Positions 17,201-26,133 of a stretch of 47,604 bases of DNA are shown here, piece by piece; positions within the stretch are counted from its first letter, which is position 1, and each line of letters opens with the position of its first letter. The translations under genes and the position numbers were made by a program. The DNA is from Verrucomicrobiota bacterium (GTDB taxonomy: Bacteria; Verrucomicrobiota; Kiritimatiellia; JAAZAB01), in the NCBI GenBank assembly GCA_018898455.1, contig JAHIJO010000129.1:1-47604 (forward strand), given 5' to 3'. Under the pieces are notes generated by a model. That model saw only the letters and a program-made list of their open reading frames with translations, did no database searches and was not told the origin of the DNA.

Positions 17201-18661
17201 ATGAATCGGCGCTTGAAAGGTAAACGGTGGGTGGCAGGTATCAACGCGGGCGCGGCGCTGTTGCTGGCGGCCGCGTTGGCGGTGGCCTTGAATGTCCTGG
17301 CCGCCCGGCATCCTTTTCGAATGGATCTCGGCCGCTATCCTTATTATACCCTGTCTGAAAGGACACGGGAGCTGTTAAAGACGCTGGCCACGGATGTCCG
17401 CGTGATAGTTTTCCTCAGTTCGGAACATGATCTGTACCGGGATATCCGGCGCCTGTTTAAAGAATATGAATATGCATCGAGCCGTATCCGGGTGGAATAC
17501 ATTGATCCCCATCGCGATCTGGCCCGGAGCAAGGAGTTGGTCCTGCGCTATGACGTCACCGGGCCAGATGTCGTGGTGTTTGCCTCCGCTAGCCGGAAGC
17601 AAGTCGTGCCGGTCAAGGATGTCGCCGATTATGATTATGTTCCCATGCTGTCCGGCCGCCCCAAGGTCATGACGGCATTTCGGGGGGAACAGCTTTTTTC
17701 ATCGGCGATTCAAGGTGTTATGCGGACAAAAAACCCCTTGGCGTATTTTCTGACCGGACATGGGGAACGGCAGATTGCCAACTATGACCAGTATTCAGGT
17801 TATTCCATCGTGGCGCGAAACCTGCAACGGGACAATATCGAGGTCAAGACGCTGAATTTGGGAGAAACGCCGGCTATTCCCAAGGATTGTGATGTTCTGC
17901 TCATTGCCGGTCCGAACCGGCGATTTACCCGCGCCGAATCGGATATGATCAAAGGCTATCTGGACAACAGCGGCCGGGTCATGCTGTTACTGGATGCGGG
18001 AACGGATGTCGGCTTGGGCGGCCTGCTGGAGGCTTGGGGCATTCGTCTGGCTGAAGACCGGGTGGTGGGATTGACCTTGACCGGACGGGAATTGCTGGTG
18101 ACGATCTATGGCAACCACCCGATTACTGATCGCTTGGTATTGGCGAATGTGGCGACGATTTTCAATGGTCCTCGTTCCCTTCAGCCGCTGGCCGCCACCA
18201 ATGCGCCCCTCACTCAGTCGGCCGATAAGCCGCGGTTGACCGTGCTGGCATCCTGCTCGGAGCAGGGCTGGGCAGAGATGTCTCCGAATCAGAGTCCGCC
18301 CAAGTTTGACAGTGGGGTTGATCGTCCCGGACCTGTTCCGGTGGCGATGGCGGTGGAGAAGGGGCCGACGCTCGGGATGGATGTTGAAATCAAGCCGAGC
18401 CGGATGGTCGTGGTTGGGGATTCGTCGCTCGTCTCCAATGGTGCGTTGTTGGCGGGCTATAATACCGATTTGTTCATGAATGCGATGAATTGGCTCCTGG
18501 AGCGGAACGACAGTCTGCCGATTGCCGCGAAAAAGCCGGGGAGAATACACATTATCATGAGCCGGAAGCAGTTTCAAATCACCCACGGCATAATCGTAAT
18601 CGCGATTCCGGCCATTGTCGCTCTTACGGGATTGCTGGTGTGGCTGAGACGGCGAAGATAA
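17201..18661 (+). CDS. GldG-like ABC auxiliary protein
   Basis: A 486-residue protein of the Gld/ABC-transporter auxiliary family. It has an N-terminal membrane helix (about 12-33), then YPYYTLSERTRELLKTLATDVRVIVFLS, the family's characteristic opening of the periplasmic domain. A GATase-like core follows with FLTGHGERQI and VMLLLDAGTD, and a second membrane helix lies just before the C-terminal LRRRR (about 463-482). It should sit in the inner membrane with most of the chain outside, as partner of the GldA/GldF-like proteins. It is followed immediately by the DUF4340 gene. Confidence 0.87.
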   Translation: MNRRLKGKRWVAGINAGAALLLAAALAVALNVLAARHPFRMDLGRYPYYTLSERTRELLKTLATDVRVIVFLSSEHDLYRDIRRLFKEYEYASSRIRVEYIDPHRDLARSKELVLRYDVTGPDVVVFASASRKQVVPVKDVADYDYVPMLSGRPKVMTAFRGEQLFSSAIQGVMRTKNPLAYFLTGHGERQIANYDQYSGYSIVARNLQRDNIEVKTLNLGETPAIPKDCDVLLIAGPNRRFTRAESDMIKGYLDNSGRVMLLLDAGTDVGLGGLLEAWGIRLAEDRVVGLTLTGRELLVTIYGNHPITDRLVLANVATIFNGPRSLQPLAATNAPLTQSADKPRLTVLASCSEQGWAEMSPNQSPPKFDSGVDRPGPVPVAMAVEKGPTLGMDVEIKPSRMVVVGDSSLVSNGALLAGYNTDLFMNAMNWLLERNDSLPIAAKKPGRIHIIMSRKQFQITHGIIVIAIPAIVALTGLLVWLRRRR

Positions 18662-18689
18662 TTTGGAATTTTGGCTTCGGGAATCAGGT

Positions 18690-20513
18690 ATGCATTTAAA
18701 AACCACATTATTCCTTCTGCTGGCCCTGAGCATGGTTGTTGGCGTCATCTGGATGGTGGATTTGGCGCGGGAGCCGGCCGATCAGACGCCGGCGGAAGAA
18801 TTGAGACTGCTGGCCATTGAGCCGGAAAAGATGGTGTATGTGTCGTTTTATTGGGAGGGCGAGTTTATTGAATGCATGAATGAACGCGGCCAGTGGATGA
18901 TTCGTAAACCGGTGGCGGCGCGGGCCGATGCCAGCAAGATCAACCGTATTCTCGCGGGGATCGAGATGCTTCCCCAGGGGGAAACAATCACTCCGGCCCA
19001 GCGTCAGGTGCGGGGACTGACGCTGAATGATTATGGATTAACCAAACCCCGCGCCCGCATCGTTCTAGGCGACCCGGATAAGCGATATCTCCTGGAGATC
19101 GGCAATGAGTCGCCGCTGAAAAATGCGGTCTATGTCCAAATCGATCAGCAGGACTGTATCGTGGCCACGTCCACGAATATTCTGGGTATTATTCCCCGGC
19201 ATGTTGCGGAACTCCGGGATACCCGCTTATTGCAAGGATCGCCCTCCTATGTCCGACGCCTGGAAATCAAGCGAGCGAATAGGCCCCTGGTTCAGATTGT
19301 CAAGGAAGGGGCGGAGTGGATCATGCGCAAACCCGTCGTGGCGCGGGCGGATTGGAGCAAGGTGTCCCGTTTGCTGGAGAATTTGTTTTCCTTGCCGATT
19401 CAGGAATTTGTGTCGGAAACCATGTCCGATCCGGTGGCCTATGGATTGAGTGAGGATGAAGCCATGCTGCAGGTCAGTGTGTGGCAGGAGGGCGAAAAGG
19501 ACGTTGATAAACTGGTGTTTGGGAAAAAAGCCAATGAACAGGGGAGCGTTATCTATGCCGGCCGGCGCGCGTCCGCTTCGGTGTTTACGGTCGATCGGGC
19601 TCGGGTGGATGTCCTGGTGGCGGGCATGGCGGAGCTCCGGGATCCGCGCTTGTATTTCATGGCGCCTGAAAAAATGGCCGTGATTCGCATTGAGGAAGGC
19701 GAACGGGCTTTGGAATTCAGGAAAAACGGGGAGTCGGGATGGCAGATTGTGGAACCGGCGCAGTGGAAAGCGGACAACCGCATGGTCGCTGACCTGGTCA
19801 GCCGCTTGAACACGTTCCGGATCGACCAGGTGATTGACGGCACGAATGTGACCGAAGCGGGCTTGAATCATCCGGCCCATGTCATCCGGGTGGCCGAGGA
19901 ATATCCTGCTTCGGGAATTACGACCCAGGGAATGGATCCAACGGCGTCAGGGCCGGTCGAAAAGCTGAAACGCATACTCCTGATGAGCGCTCCCCAGCCG
20001 GGCAAGGAGTATGTGTTTGCCCGGTTTGAAGATGAACCGCTGATTTATCGGATTTCAGCCTCATCGTCGTCAACGATTTCCATGGATCCGCTCAGCTATC
20101 GGGATTGCGCGGTGCTGACCCTGGATCCATCTGCCATCCGGAAAATCACGCTGAAAAAGAACGGAACGGAGCAAGCCGTCGAACGATCCGGAACAGGAAC
20201 TTGGAAACCAGTTGTGCCGGCTACCGGGGATGCGAATCTGAATGTGGTGACCAATCTCCTGGCCCGGGCGGCGGATTTGAGGGTATTGCGGTTTGAGCGC
20301 AGTGATATCAGGGATCTGGCGGTTTACGGCCTCAAGGATGCTCATGCCTCGTTGACCTTCAGCCTCAGCGGCGAAGAAGGTATTCAAAAATCGCTCCTGT
20401 TCGGTGAAAATTCGGAGGACTTGGGGGTCTATGCCATGTTCCAGGGCCAGGACATGGTGTTTGTTCTTGAAAAAGCGCTGGTGGACACGATGGTGCAGGA
20501 ATTGGTCCGTTAG
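18690..20513 (+). CDS. DUF4340 repeat protein, membrane-anchored
   Basis: A 607-residue protein with one N-terminal membrane helix (LFLLLALSMVVGVIWMV) and a large predicted periplasmic part. It contains at least four related units that share a pattern of a tryptophan, a proline-containing strand and an Asp/Asn-rich helix: QWMIRKPVAARADASKI, EWIMRKPVVARADWSKV, GWQIVEPAQWKADNRMV and TWKPVVPATGDANLNVV. This is the DUF4340 repeat, usually encoded next to GldG-like genes. Its role is unknown; it probably works with the ABC complex at the envelope. ATG 18690 is preferred over TTG 18663. Confidence 0.85.
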   Translation: MHLKTTLFLLLALSMVVGVIWMVDLAREPADQTPAEELRLLAIEPEKMVYVSFYWEGEFIECMNERGQWMIRKPVAARADASKINRILAGIEMLPQGETITPAQRQVRGLTLNDYGLTKPRARIVLGDPDKRYLLEIGNESPLKNAVYVQIDQQDCIVATSTNILGIIPRHVAELRDTRLLQGSPSYVRRLEIKRANRPLVQIVKEGAEWIMRKPVVARADWSKVSRLLENLFSLPIQEFVSETMSDPVAYGLSEDEAMLQVSVWQEGEKDVDKLVFGKKANEQGSVIYAGRRASASVFTVDRARVDVLVAGMAELRDPRLYFMAPEKMAVIRIEEGERALEFRKNGESGWQIVEPAQWKADNRMVADLVSRLNTFRIDQVIDGTNVTEAGLNHPAHVIRVAEEYPASGITTQGMDPTASGPVEKLKRILLMSAPQPGKEYVFARFEDEPLIYRISASSSSTISMDPLSYRDCAVLTLDPSAIRKITLKKNGTEQAVERSGTGTWKPVVPATGDANLNVVTNLLARAADLRVLRFERSDIRDLAVYGLKDAHASLTFSLSGEEGIQKSLLFGENSEDLGVYAMFQGQDMVFVLEKALVDTMVQELVR

Positions 20514-20553
20514 GATGCTGTCGGGTTTAGCCATAGGCTCCTAGAGAGGCGTT

Positions 20554-22773
20554 GTGTTCCGGATTGTCAAATACACCTTACTGGTCATCGCTCCGATTGT
20601 CCTGATGGTGGTGTTGTATCTCAGCCTGCACGGACTGCCGGAGCCATTGACGCGGAATATCGAACGCCAGCTCCAGTTCAGCGGCATGGTCTTGAGCCTG
20701 GACAAGATCAAGCTGGGAGTTTTTGAAGGGATTATCGCGACCCGCGTTTGCTATCATCGCAAAGGGGATATCGGCGCGCCGGTATTTGAGGCCGAAAAAA
20801 TAGTTTTGCAATGCGATCCGCTACGTTGGATGAAAGGAGGACCCGGCGTCACCGGCGCCAAAATCAAGAATGGCATTTTCCGGCTCATGATCGGCGCGGG
20901 CGCCGAAGCGGCCGCCGCCGGTCCGCGCGTCCTGATGTTTGACCGGTTGCAGGCCCATGTGAAATGGGATCAGTTGCCGGAAATGCGCGTTGAAGAGTTG
21001 TCCGCCCATCTGGCCGGTATTAAAGTAACGGGCCGTGGCATTCTGAACATAGCTGCGCCTGCCCCGGGCGAGCCGTCGCCCTTCCCCGCTTCATCTGCTC
21101 CGATGCCGGTTCCTTCCGACCAAGCCGAAGGCCGTATCAGTCCGCTGGTATTGGAAGTCCTGCAAGTGTGTCAGGCCGTTCGTCTGAAAAATCCGCTGAA
21201 TGCCGAGGTGGTGTTTTGGATTGATTCTACGGATGTTCGCAAACTGGTACTGCATATAAAAATGGATTCGCGGAACACAGAGGTGGGTCCATGTAGCGTA
21301 GAAGCATGGCGGGCTCGAATCGGCGTACGGGGAATGGCGGCCAAGGGGTTGCTGGAAATTAAAAACGGCAACCTGCAAGGGGTTTGGGTTGAGAAAGCAG
21401 CCTGCCGGTTTGCCTGCGATGACCAGGCCCTGACGATCGAACAGCTCGACGCCGTGGTGGGACGCGGCCCGGGCAAGGGGCCGATGAGCTTATCATTGAA
21501 GTATGCATGGATGTCCACTGAATTTGAAGGCCAATGGGCAGCGGAGATGAATCTTCGGGCGCTACTGCCCCTGTTGCGGCAACAGTATCCCTCGCAAGCC
21601 TGGATTCTGGAAGCCTTTCAATTTGCCAAGAGTCCGCCGGATGTGAAGACCACGTTCAGGGGGCGATGTAACCCGACATTTTTTCTCGATCTGGATAGCC
21701 GGACCCATGCCTATGATATGGCTTATTACGATGTGCCCTTATCCGAGGTGCAGGTTTCGGTGGCGGTGGCGTTGGCGGGGACCAACGGTGTTGTTGTGAC
21801 GCTGACGCCCATGGCGGCAGTCCGTCCGGAAGGTTCGGGCCAGGGATGGGTTCGCGTGGACTTGGGGGCGCAGGCGGTGAGCTTTGATGCTTCGTCCACC
21901 CTGAACCCTTATGCGGCGGCTAAAATGATCGACCCGTTTATTGACCGCCTGGTTCGGCAGTTCCGTTTTGAAGGGCCGGTCCGGGCCACTGGCTGGGGGA
22001 CGATCGGATTTGCGGATACGCGGCTGGACGATATGGACCTGATGATTGAGGCCCGGCGCGCGGGCTGGGGGATGTTCCTAGCCGATACGTATGCGCTGGA
22101 TCTTCGCTTGGTGGGAGACCATACCGAAATCACGGATATCCGGGGCACGATCTACGAAGGGCAGTTCGACGCCCGGGCCTCCGTGTACATGGTCCCGGGG
22201 GGCGCCCTTATGCGTTATGAAACCGAAGCGGATGTCCGGGATGTTGATTTCAACCAGGTGATGGAAGTCCTGGCGGGCAAGCCCACGGAACTCTACGAGG
22301 GAAAATTATCCGCCCATGTCGATCTGGAGGGGGCGATTGGCGAGGGGCAGGGACGGAGCGGCCGCGGCACGGGATGGGTGAAAATCACCGATGGTCGCAT
22401 TTTCCAGATTCCCTTGTTTGGCGGGCTGTCAGATTTCCTGTCCCGGGTGATCCCCGGGATGAGCGCCCTCCTGCGCCAGACGGATGTCAAGGCCTCGTTC
22501 GTGATCGGGGACGGCAAGATCCATTCTGATGAAATCCTGATCGAAGGCGATGTGCTTAGTCTGGTGGGCAAGGGCGATTACGCCCTGGATGGAACACTGG
22601 ATTTCACGATTCAGGTCAAGTTGTTGCGCAAGCATACCCTGGCCGCGAACGTGTTTCGCTTTGTGACCAACCCGGTCAGTAAAATGCTGGAGTTCCATCT
22701 GGGCGGAACCGTGGCCTCACCCCGCTGGAGACCGGTCAATATCCCCAAGGAAGTTTTTTTGATATTTGATTAA
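20554..22773 (+). CDS. AsmA/YhdP-like envelope protein
   Basis: A 739-residue protein with one N-terminal membrane helix (YTLLVIAPIVLMVVLYLSL), then a long beta-rich chain. The C-terminal third has the AsmA-family finish: GKGDYALDGTLDFTIQVKLL, then FRFVTNPVSKMLEFHLGGT and SPRWRPV. AsmA-like proteins span the periplasm and are thought to carry phospholipid between membranes, which points to a diderm cell. GTG 20554 has GAGAGG at 20544-20549. It shares one base with miaB (TAATG). Function in this organism is inferred from family only. Confidence 0.8.
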   Translation: MFRIVKYTLLVIAPIVLMVVLYLSLHGLPEPLTRNIERQLQFSGMVLSLDKIKLGVFEGIIATRVCYHRKGDIGAPVFEAEKIVLQCDPLRWMKGGPGVTGAKIKNGIFRLMIGAGAEAAAAGPRVLMFDRLQAHVKWDQLPEMRVEELSAHLAGIKVTGRGILNIAAPAPGEPSPFPASSAPMPVPSDQAEGRISPLVLEVLQVCQAVRLKNPLNAEVVFWIDSTDVRKLVLHIKMDSRNTEVGPCSVEAWRARIGVRGMAAKGLLEIKNGNLQGVWVEKAACRFACDDQALTIEQLDAVVGRGPGKGPMSLSLKYAWMSTEFEGQWAAEMNLRALLPLLRQQYPSQAWILEAFQFAKSPPDVKTTFRGRCNPTFFLDLDSRTHAYDMAYYDVPLSEVQVSVAVALAGTNGVVVTLTPMAAVRPEGSGQGWVRVDLGAQAVSFDASSTLNPYAAAKMIDPFIDRLVRQFRFEGPVRATGWGTIGFADTRLDDMDLMIEARRAGWGMFLADTYALDLRLVGDHTEITDIRGTIYEGQFDARASVYMVPGGALMRYETEADVRDVDFNQVMEVLAGKPTELYEGKLSAHVDLEGAIGEGQGRSGRGTGWVKITDGRIFQIPLFGGLSDFLSRVIPGMSALLRQTDVKASFVIGDGKIHSDEILIEGDVLSLVGKGDYALDGTLDFTIQVKLLRKHTLAANVFRFVTNPVSKMLEFHLGGTVASPRWRPVNIPKEVFLIFD

Positions 22774-24113
22774 TGAAAGTCTGCATTAAAACATACGGCT
22801 GCCAGATGAACGAGCGGGACAGCGAACGGATTGCTGTTTTCCTGCGACGCCGGGGGTATGTCCTGACGCGATGGGAAGCTGAAGCCGATGTCATCATTGT
22901 CAATACCTGCAGTGTCCGGGAAAAGGCGGAGGATAAAGCCTTGGGAAAAATGAGGTTGTTGATTGCGTCCAAAGAGGAGCATCCGGATAGGATTGTCGGC
23001 GCGGTGGGCTGCATGGTTCAGCAGATGGGTCGCGGTATTTTTCGCAAGGCGCGGGGCCTGGATTTTGCGGTGGGAACACGCAGACTGGCCCGGGTGCCAG
23101 AAGTTCTGGAGGCGGTCCGGGCCGGTCGGCGGCCGATCTTCGATGTCGGGGAGGAAGGCGGTCGTGAAGACCAGGGTGTCCATGAAGCCGGCCGGGTGAC
23201 GGCGTTTACCAGCATTCTGTTCGGGTGCAACCGGCATTGCTCCTATTGCGTGGTCCCTCGGGTCCGCGGTGCGGAATGGAGCCGTCCGGCGGCGGACATT
23301 ATTGACGAAATCCGCACGCTGGTTCATCACGGGTTGAAGGAAGTCACGCTCCTTGGCCAGAGCATCATGTCCTATGGCCGTGCTAATCTGGTATGGACGG
23401 ATGGGTATCGTTCGGCCCTGGGGTTTACCGAATCCCTGCCGCAATTGCTGGAGGCATTGCAGGGCATTCCGTGGTTGGAACGGATTCGTTTTACGTCCGG
23501 CCATCCATCCGGCTGTACTTTGGAATTGATCCGGGCCATGGCTGAACTCCCGTCGGTGTGCGAACATCTTCATCTGCCGCTGCAATCCGGATCGGACCGG
23601 ATACTCGACCGGATGAACCGCGGTTATTCGGCCGCCGACTACCATAATGCCGTGCGGCGTCTGAGAGCGGCCTTGCCGAAGGTCGCCATCACCACGGATG
23701 TGATCGTGGGCTTTCCGTCGGAGACCTTGGATGATTTTGAGATGACGCGCGCGTTAATGTCGGAAATAGGATTTGATAACGCGTTTATTTTCAAATACAA
23801 TCCGCGCCCGGATACACCAGCAGCCTGCTGGCCGGACAATGTGCCGGAAAAGGAGAAATTACGCCGTAATCATGTGCTCCTCGATGAACAGAACCGGTGC
23901 TGTCTTGCGTTGAACCAGGCCTTGGTGGGAAACGAAGTGCAGGTGCTGATCGAGGGACAAAGTCGGCGGAATGCGGCGCGTTGGACGGGCCGGACCCGGA
24001 CAAACAAGATAGTATTGATCGATGCCTCGTCCGCGTTGCGGCGCGGCGATCTGCTCACCGTCCGGATTGATAATGCGAAAATACAGACATTGTATGGTAC
24101 AGTGAAACAATGA
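22773..24113 (+). CDS. miaB: tRNA-2-methylthio-N6-dimethylallyladenosine synthase
   Basis: A 446-residue radical-SAM methylthiotransferase that adds the methylthio group to i6A37 of tRNAs. The three N-terminal cysteines of the auxiliary cluster are C10 (YGCQMNERDSE), C46 (NTCSVREKAE) and C80 (VGCMVQQ). The radical-SAM motif CNRHCSYC spans 152-159, followed by VVPRVRGAEWSRP. LHLPLQSGSDRILDRMNR and a C-terminal TRAM domain complete the pattern. All key residues are present. It is coupled to the genes on both sides (TAATG before, ATGA after). Confidence 0.95.
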   Translation: MKVCIKTYGCQMNERDSERIAVFLRRRGYVLTRWEAEADVIIVNTCSVREKAEDKALGKMRLLIASKEEHPDRIVGAVGCMVQQMGRGIFRKARGLDFAVGTRRLARVPEVLEAVRAGRRPIFDVGEEGGREDQGVHEAGRVTAFTSILFGCNRHCSYCVVPRVRGAEWSRPAADIIDEIRTLVHHGLKEVTLLGQSIMSYGRANLVWTDGYRSALGFTESLPQLLEALQGIPWLERIRFTSGHPSGCTLELIRAMAELPSVCEHLHLPLQSGSDRILDRMNRGYSAADYHNAVRRLRAALPKVAITTDVIVGFPSETLDDFEMTRALMSEIGFDNAFIFKYNPRPDTPAACWPDNVPEKEKLRRNHVLLDEQNRCCLALNQALVGNEVQVLIEGQSRRNAARWTGRTRTNKIVLIDASSALRRGDLLTVRIDNAKIQTLYGTVKQ

Positions 24114-24655
24114 ATGCATTATCTGTCATAACCCTTGTCTTGGGTGCCCTGATTCTTGGATGGCACCTGGTTTTGGGCCTGGTCCCGAAAAAAGCAGGAG
24201 TCGGCCTGACCGGATTTCCCCGGAACATCTGGGCCGGCCGCATATTGGCGGCTGTCGCCGTCGTCTGGGTGGCCTTCCTGGTATGGCAAGCCGACATCGC
24301 CTGGCTGGAACGATACCGGCTTCTGATCTGCGTTCTCTCTCCCGTGGCTTATGTGCTGGTTATTATGTTCGTGGATGAACTGCTGGCGGTGCGGGCCCTG
24401 GGCGGACTTTTTCTTCTGTTCCCGGCGCTCATTCTGGATGCGGCCTTTGGCAATTCAGCCCCCAGCCGTTTGGTAATGACCGTAGTTGCTTATGGGCTGG
24501 TGATTATGGGCATGATCCTGGTCTGGAGTCCTTATATGTTCCGGAAAATGACCGCTCCCTGGGCCGGCAATCCCAGGGCCTGTCGGATTGTGGGAGCGGC
24601 GGGATCGGTGTTGGGGCTCGGTATGGTTCTGCTGGGGTGGTTTGGCTATCAATAA
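24110..24655 (+). CDS. Unknown integral membrane protein
   Basis: A 181-residue protein with about six predicted helices (near 5-27, 41-60, 68-85, 90-110, 119-140 and 158-178). I do not recognise a family. It is translationally coupled to miaB by ATGA (24110-24113) and followed after 22 nt by the glycosyltransferase, with a 23-bp palindrome between them. Membership of the envelope-related operon suggests an envelope role, but nothing in the sequence shows an activity. Confidence 0.7.
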   Translation: MNALSVITLVLGALILGWHLVLGLVPKKAGVGLTGFPRNIWAGRILAAVAVVWVAFLVWQADIAWLERYRLLICVLSPVAYVLVIMFVDELLAVRALGGLFLLFPALILDAAFGNSAPSRLVMTVVAYGLVIMGMILVWSPYMFRKMTAPWAGNPRACRIVGAAGSVLGLGMVLLGWFGYQ

Positions 24656-24678
24656 TAAATTCTACCGGGTAGAATTTA
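24656..24678. promoter_or_regulatory. Perfect 23-bp palindrome overlapping the glycosyltransferase start
   Basis: TAAATTCTACC (24656-24666), a central G, and GGTAGAATTTA (24668-24678) are exact reverse complements. The palindrome spans the whole intergenic gap, includes the only ribosome-site-like bases, and its last base is the A of the ATG. It could hide the start region in an RNA hairpin or act as an operator; both are inference. Confidence 0.6.
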
Positions 24679-26075
24679 TGCGTATTCTTGTTTTTCGGGG
24701 CGGGGCCATCGGTGATTTCATCCTGACCTTGCCGGTGTTCCATGCCTTGCGTCAGGTCTGGCCGCGGGCGGAGCTGACCCTGGCGGGATATCCGCGTATC
24801 GCCGAATTGGCCAGGGTTGCCGGATTGGTCGACCGGGTGCTGGATATCAATGCCGCAAGGTTCAGCGCCTACTTTGTTCCTGAACCTCTATTGCCGCTTC
24901 AGGAGTCGGATTTTATCCGATCGTTTGATCTGGTTATTTCCTATCTTCACGATCCCGATGGCGCTTTACGCTCGAATCTCATTCAGTCTGGAGCCCGGCG
25001 CGTCATCTGCGTGTCCCCGCAGGTCGCTTCAGGGCATGCTGTCGATCACTTCCTGTCCGCTCTGGAGCCGTTGGGGCTACCTGATCTCTGTGCTTCTAAG
25101 GAACAAGATTTACCTTTTGCCGTAACACGTTGTTTTTCAACACGTAGTGGTCGAACTTGCTCGAACCCAAAAACCGGACGGGCGCAGCAAGCTGTGCCCC
25201 TACGAAGGCACGATACCAACACCACCAGTTATTTTCCTGCTGGGGGAGGCGCCCCGTCGCCTATTTTGCTGGATATTTCTCCAGATCTGCAAGCCGCTGG
25301 CCGAACCAAGTTGAATTCACTCGGACTTAAGGGTCCCGTCATCGCGATCCACCCGGGCAGTGGCAGTGTGAAGAAAAACTGGCCGCTCCTGTCTTTTCTG
25401 GCCCTGGCAGGAAAGATTCAGCAAGCCCGCCTGGGACGTGTCCTCTGGATCGTGGGGGAGGCCGACGAAGCCATTGCCCATGCCTTGATAGTAGAGTTCC
25501 CGCCCCACTGCGGGGTGGGATTTTCATGCCATAGGAAAATTCGCCAAGGCGGAAATAGGGCGGAAACATCTGTTATGGATGCTGTAGGCCGCCATACCTG
25601 CCTGCGCCAAGGCTATGGTGGGCAGGGCATGGCGGCTCAGGCGCCTGCATCCCGCGTAACGCTGGACAAGTCCTATGCGGGCCTACAGAAAAAATGCGAT
25701 CAGTCAAAGAAACTGTTGCAGGAATGGAGCGGCCTTACCGGTAACACGCCGATTCTGAAAGACTGTTCTCTTCTGGAAGTGGCTTCCGTATTGAGCCAGT
25801 GCCGGGGCTACGCGGGCAACGATTCCGGCATCTCGCACCTGGCGGCGGCAGTGGGAATCCCGACCGTGGCGTTGTTTGGTCCGACTGATCCGGAAGTCTG
25901 GGGACCGCGGGGAACGAAAGTGTCCATTCTCCGTGGCCGGCCGCCGACGACGAAAGGATTGGCGCGGATCCCGGAGGATGACGTTTTTCAGCGCTTACAA
26001 ATTTTGATGAAATCAGATCGGCGGCCAGAGTCCGCCGCTACAGGGGGAAATTGCGGCGACCTCCGGTCGCCGTAG
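24678..26075 (+). CDS. Glycosyltransferase family 9 (heptosyltransferase-like) with in-frame repeat insertions
   Basis: A 465-residue cytoplasmic protein. The GT9 framework is clear in three pieces: RILVFRGGAIGDFILTLPVF at the N-terminus, VIAIHPGSGSVKKNWPLLSF (221-240), and AGNDSGISHLAAAVGIPTVA followed by LFGPTDPEVWGP (379-410). Such enzymes add heptose or similar sugars to lipopolysaccharide core. Between these pieces are two stretches alien to the family, residues about 147-194 and 268-346. The DNA there is made of palindromes, and the last 19 residues also come from repeat DNA. Without them the protein would be about 320 residues, normal for GT9. No frame is lost, so the gene may still be active. 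An upstream start at 24588 overlaps the previous gene and is rejected. Confidence 0.82.
   Translation: MRILVFRGGAIGDFILTLPVFHALRQVWPRAELTLAGYPRIAELARVAGLVDRVLDINAARFSAYFVPEPLLPLQESDFIRSFDLVISYLHDPDGALRSNLIQSGARRVICVSPQVASGHAVDHFLSALEPLGLPDLCASKEQDLPFAVTRCFSTRSGRTCSNPKTGRAQQAVPLRRHDTNTTSYFPAGGGAPSPILLDISPDLQAAGRTKLNSLGLKGPVIAIHPGSGSVKKNWPLLSFLALAGKIQQARLGRVLWIVGEADEAIAHALIVEFPPHCGVGFSCHRKIRQGGNRAETSVMDAVGRHTCLRQGYGGQGMAAQAPASRVTLDKSYAGLQKKCDQSKKLLQEWSGLTGNTPILKDCSLLEVASVLSQCRGYAGNDSGISHLAAAVGIPTVALFGPTDPEVWGPRGTKVSILRGRPPTTKGLARIPEDDVFQRLQILMKSDRRPESAATGGNCGDLRSP
25116..25259. repeat. In-frame palindromic insertion 1 in the GT9 gene
   Basis: About 144 nt (48 codons) with no GT9 counterpart. 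It contains GGGCGCAGC-AA-GCTGTGCCC (25180-25199), a 9-bp stem with one G-T pair. Just upstream are imperfect hairpins, CGTTG-TTTTT-CAAC (near 25129-25142) and a GGTCGAA/TTCGAGC-like dyad (25149-25165). The edges are approximate, judged from where protein family resemblance stops and resumes. Confidence 0.6.
25479..25715. repeat. In-frame palindromic insertion 2 in the GT9 gene
   Basis: About 237 nt (79 codons) made largely of nested palindromes. CCCGCCCC (25499-25506) pairs with GGGGTGGG (25512-25519). CGCC-AA-GGCG lies at 25542-25551. CTGTAGGCC (25582-25590) pairs with GGCCTACAG (25680-25688), and inside it GCCGCCAT (25588-25595) pairs with ATGGCGGC (25629-25636). The core at 25605-25626 recurs at 37440-37461 with one difference. 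Edges are approximate. Confidence 0.65.
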
Positions 26076-26110
26076 TGGAAAAGGATTGTAGCGGCGACCT
26101 CCGGTCGCCG
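26019..26110. repeat. Palindrome cluster at the GT9 3' end
   Basis: CGGCGG (26019-26024) pairs with CCGCCG (26032-26037). CGGCGACCTCCGGTCGCCG then occurs twice, at 26054-26072 and 26092-26110, each an 8-bp stem with a TCC loop. The first two hairpins are translated as the C-terminal tail of the glycosyltransferase (about residues 447-465), and its stop codon lies directly behind the second hairpin. The same 19-nt unit is found again at 43826-43844. Confidence 0.85.
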
Positions 26111-26133
26111 TCAGTATCAACGCGTTGTCCCTG

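Noticed and set aside
24678..26075. Frameshift or assembly error as explanation of the long GT9 protein
   Set aside because: The reading frame remains open and family motifs continue in the same frame after each insertion, and the extra DNA is organised as hairpins with a copy elsewhere, so an insertion explains it better than an error.
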